DNA of 6,956 nucleotides from Desulfobacterales bacterium. Lineage in GTDB: Bacteria; Desulfobacterota; Desulfobacteria; Desulfobacterales; JAUWMJ01. Position 1 is the first letter of the stretch. Every line of letters starts with the position of its first letter. This document shows, piece by piece, positions 5,090 to 6,956 of the stretch. Position numbers and translations under genes: made by a program. Below the pieces are notes generated by a model. It ran no database searches, was not told the origin of the DNA, and was given only the letters and a program-made list of their open reading frames with translations. The DNA lies in contig JAUWMJ010000168.1 in assembly GCA_030613225.1 (NCBI GenBank), positions 1-6,956 on the forward strand, read 5' to 3'.

Positions 5090-6157
5090 TCAAACACTAT
5101 CTATATACTCTGCTACAAGGTCGCCAACTTCCTGTGTAGTATATCCCATCTTTCCTGCTGATACACTTTTCAGGTCATCACGCAATACTTTAATTACGGC
5201 GCCTTCTATCATTGAAGCAGCTTTGGGCTCATTAATTATTTCAAGCATAATCTGGCCTGCCGAAATTGCAGCAATGGGATTAATCACGTTTTTTCCTGTA
5301 TACTTGGGAGCAGATCCGCCTATAGGCTCAAACATTGATATACCATCAGGGTTAATATTTGCACCGGCGGCAATACCCATCCCCCCCTGTATCATTGCCG
5401 CCAGATCAGTTATAATGTCACCAAACATATTATCAGTTACAATAACATCAAACCATTCAGGATTTTTTACCATCCACATGCATATTGCATCAACATGGGC
5501 ATAATCCGCCTTAATATCCGGATACTCTTTTGCAACTTCATTAAATACTCTTTCCCATAAATCAAACGCATATGTCAGCACATTAGTTTTCCCACAAAGA
5601 GTAAGCTTTTTTGCCTTGTTTCGTTTCCTGCAGTATTCAAAGGCATACCTGATGCACCGCTCCACTCCTTTGCGCGTATTTATCGAATCCTGTATCGCGA
5701 CTTCATCAGCAGTTCCACGCTTTAAACATCCACCCGCACCTGCATAGAGTCCTTCGGTATTTTCACGGACAACAACAAAGTCTATTTCTTCCGGGCCTTT
5801 ATCCTTTAGCGGTGTATCAACTCCTTCATAGAGCTTAACCGGTCTTAGATTTATATACTGATCAAAATAAAATCTGATTTTCAGCAAAATCCCTTTTTCA
5901 AGAATTCCCGGCTTTACATCAGGATGTCCAATTGCCCCCAGATATATTGCGTTATGCGATGCCAGTGACTCAAGAACATCATCCGGCAGGATCTCACCAC
6001 TTTCCTTATAATGATCGCCACCTAAATTATAATAATTATAATTTAAATTAAAACCACATTTTACTGCAACTGTATCCAGGACTTTAATGCCTTCCCGTAC
6101 TACCTCGGGGCCCGTACCATCACCTGGAATAACAGCTATTTCATATGTTTTTGTCAT
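5090..6157 (-). CDS. leuB: 3-isopropylmalate dehydrogenase (beta-decarboxylating dehydrogenase family)
   Basis: 355 residues. The expected role is oxidative decarboxylation of 3-isopropylmalate to 2-oxoisocaproate in leucine synthesis. Seen: IPGDGTGPEV near the N-terminus; substrate arginines Arg95, Arg105 (NLRP) and Arg131 (RENTEG); Tyr138; Lys190 in GKTNVL; and metal-binding aspartates Asp223, Asp247 and Asp251 (AHVDA and TDNMFGDIITD). The usual EPIHGSAP is EPIGGSAPKYTGKN here (residues 277-290), with Gly for His. RPVKLYEG and VVVRENTEG recall the D-malate/tartrate dehydrogenase side of the family, so substrate is less certain than fold. Neighbouring asd and pssA favour LeuB, since these commonly lie near leu genes in Desulfobacterota (from memory). 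The ATG at 6157 has AAAGGA about 12 nt upstream, a long spacing. The TGA stop is 7 nt before the AGCT palindrome. Confidence 0.86.
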   Translation of the reverse strand: MTKTYEIAVIPGDGTGPEVVREGIKVLDTVAVKCGFNLNYNYYNLGGDHYKESGEILPDDVLESLASHNAIYLGAIGHPDVKPGILEKGILLKIRFYFDQYINLRPVKLYEGVDTPLKDKGPEEIDFVVVRENTEGLYAGAGGCLKRGTADEVAIQDSINTRKGVERCIRYAFEYCRKRNKAKKLTLCGKTNVLTYAFDLWERVFNEVAKEYPDIKADYAHVDAICMWMVKNPEWFDVIVTDNMFGDIITDLAAMIQGGMGIAAGANINPDGISMFEPIGGSAPKYTGKNVINPIAAISAGQIMLEIINEPKAASMIEGAVIKVLRDDLKSVSAGKMGYTTQEVGDLVAEYIDSV

Positions 6158-6320
6158 AATAATATTAAATCCTTTTTATCACGAAAATACAAAAACACGA
6201 AAAAAAATAAATTTCGTGTTTTCGTTATTACTTTTCTTTATTCCCCGTCATAGGGTTCGCTTAAAAATATTTTTTAATAGTGTAAAAGACCTCCGGTTTA
6301 TACCTGATTTTCATTATTTC
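6158..6320. other. leuB leader: AT-rich region without a gene
   Basis: This is the part of the 327-bp pssA-leuB gap nearest leuB. It holds the CACGAAAA inverted repeat (6181-6224), an AT palindrome TTAAAAA-TAT-TTTTTAA at 6261-6277 and the leuB ribosome binding site near 6171. I see no ORF, tRNA or clear sigma-70 promoter. No leader peptide with a leucine-codon run was found. Confidence 0.5.
6181..6224. repeat. CACGAAAA-type inverted repeat upstream of leuB
   Basis: AAAACACGAAA at 6192-6202 and TTTCGTGTTTT at 6212-6222 form a perfect 11-bp inverted repeat with a 9-nt AT loop. Another ACGAAAA lies at 6181-6187 and TTTTCG closes the right side at 6219-6224. Similar CGTGTTTTCGTG strings occur as dispersed repeats in many bacterial genomes. 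On the mRNA strand it lies 35-65 nt before the leuB ATG, so it could influence leuB expression. Confidence 0.6.
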
Positions 6321-6477
6321 GTACCCGTTCACGCCCATCCGGAACAAAAAGGCTGCACATTTTCCGTCCTGTAAGCGTTCACAGGTGCTGCATATGTGCG
6401 TGATCAGGGCGATCAGCTATAGTCTGCTATGCTGATTGCCATGAACGCGTGCAGATGCGGTGCCTGTGAACGCTTAC
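6321..6477. mobile_element. IS66-type MITE downstream of pssA, composite
   Basis: The outer left end GTACCCGTTCAC starts at 6321. The right end read inward from 6477 is GTAAGCGTTCACAGG. Flanks ATTATTTC (6313-6320) and ATGATTTC (6478-6485) agree at 7 of 8 bases, fitting a decayed 8-bp duplication. A second left end, GTAAGCGTTCACAGG, lies inside at 6371 and pairs with the same right end, so the unit is nested or rearranged. The right flank overlaps the last base of the pssA TAG. No ORF of note inside. Confidence 0.68.
6371..6477 (+). repeat. 107-bp long hairpin, stem about 47 bp plus a tip stem
   Basis: Base i pairs with base 12848 minus i from 6371/6477 to 6417/6431: 37 Watson-Crick pairs, 7 G-T pairs and 3 mismatches (at 6394, 6403 and 6407). 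A further ATAG/CTAT stem with a TCTG loop caps it (6419-6430). All seven non-Watson-Crick transition pairs (6386, 6387, 6389, 6397, 6398, 6401, 6411) are G-T on the plus strand, hence A-C mismatches on the minus strand. The structure is therefore better in plus-strand RNA or single-stranded DNA than in the operon mRNA. Confidence 0.8.
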
Positions 6478-6484
6478 ATGATTT

Positions 6485-6956
6485 CTATGGAGATGTTGTG
6501 CTGTGCTCGTCTATTTCGGAGTTTTCGGTTTTTTCCTGCTTTGGTTTTATATGTCGCCATATCATGTTGATGGGACCGGAAAGCACATAGGTGAGTCCTA
6601 AAATAAATAATGCTATGGACGGCTGCGCAGCAATAAAAATCAGTACTAAAATTGCTGTAACCAATACATTGAATTTCATCTTTTTAAACAGTTCAGGTTT
6701 TTTGAAGCTGTTATATTTTATGTTGCTTACCATTAAAAATGCAAGAGCATATAATACCACAAGTATTAAAACATGGTTGTATTCCACCTGCAAACCTAAC
6801 TTATGGAAAATAAGTACAATGACTGCATTCATGCCGGCTCCTGCAGGAATCGGAAGCCCCACAAAATGACTGCTGCTTATCCTTCCTACCTGTGTGTTGA
6901 ATCTGGCAAGCCGGAGTGCACCGCACACCATAAACAAAAAAGCTGCCAGCCAGCCT
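6485..6956 (-). CDS. pssA: CDP-diacylglycerol-serine O-phosphatidyltransferase, C-terminal part; 5' end outside window
   Basis: 157 codons are open to the window edge, so the start lies outside. The enzyme joins serine to CDP-diacylglycerol to make phosphatidylserine, the precursor of phosphatidylethanolamine, in the inner membrane. The visible part begins GWLAAFLFMVCGALRLARFN, then GLPIPAGAG and MVSNIKYNSFK, all typical of PssA after the catalytic CDP-alcohol phosphatidyltransferase motif. That motif (D-G-x2-A-R-x8-G-x3-D-x3-D) must lie outside the window. About five hydrophobic segments are visible, including residues around AVIVLIF, HVLILVVLYALAFLMV, VLVTAILVLIFIAA and IALFILGLTYVLSG. A charged tail ends the protein (KQEKTENSEIDEH). 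A TTG at 6937 is not the start because the conserved GWLAAFLF lies before it. First visible gene of the minus-strand run. Confidence 0.92.
   Translation of the reverse strand, partial: GWLAAFLFMVCGALRLARFNTQVGRISSSHFVGLPIPAGAGMNAVIVLIFHKLGLQVEYNHVLILVVLYALAFLMVSNIKYNSFKKPELFKKMKFNVLVTAILVLIFIAAQPSIALFILGLTYVLSGPINMIWRHIKPKQEKTENSEIDEHSTTSP

Noticed and set aside
6087..6374. Plus-strand 95-residue ORF over the leuB start and leader
   Set aside because: It overlaps conserved LeuB N-terminal codons and repeats and shows no family features.
6371..6477. Integron attC site
   Set aside because: The folded single-strand shape is similar, but the RYYYAAC/GTTRRRY core sites are absent and no cassette array or integrase is seen.
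6371..6477. Intrinsic terminator of pssA
   Set aside because: The stem is far longer than usual, no U-run follows on the minus strand and pairing is worse on that strand.

Overview
The window reads as a chromosomal housekeeping segment of a Gram-negative bacterium. The gene set suits a Desulfobacterota (sulfate-reducer-like) genome: leuB of the EPIGGSAP type beside asd and pssA, an omega subunit with an acidic tail, FolE2, and many GTTCA-rich intergenic repeats. This placement is inferred from gene style and order, not from a search.

Layout. Seven genes lie on the minus strand in one probable operon. In transcription order they are pssA (5' end outside the window), leuB, asd, greA, rpoZ, ttcA and folE2. 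A plus-strand PBP4-type D,D-peptidase gene (dacB, 5' end outside the window) converges on folE2, and the two stop codons overlap. The genes cover phospholipid synthesis (PssA), leucine (LeuB) and aspartate-family amino acids (Asd), RNA polymerase function (GreA, omega), tRNA thiolation (TtcA), pterin/folate synthesis (FolE2) and murein trimming (DacB).

The main result is between the genes. Four of the six minus-strand junctions hold non-coding elements of about 80-220 bp. Their ends follow the pattern GTA-NN-CGTTCAC-RGG and are inverted. They are flanked by short direct repeats, perfect in two cases (AATATCTC and GTTATTTT) and slightly degraded in the other two. The IS66 transposon family is known for GTAA-starting ends and 8-bp target duplications, so these look like non-autonomous IS66-type elements (MITEs). 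All four sit on or within a few bases of the stop codon of the upstream gene. In asd and greA the element end itself (G-TAG) supplies the present stop. Removing each element with one duplication copy restores short spacings: about 2 nt for asd-greA, 24 nt for greA-rpoZ and 1 nt for ttcA-folE2. A compact operon therefore appears to have been repeatedly invaded at gene ends.

The greA-rpoZ element also carries a fossil ORF, preceded by a good ribosome binding site, whose first residues resemble four-helix-bundle (23S rRNA intervening-sequence type) proteins. A different 82-bp AGCT-rich palindrome occupies the leuB-asd gap. The pssA-leuB gap contains a long hairpin whose wobble pairs all fall on one strand.
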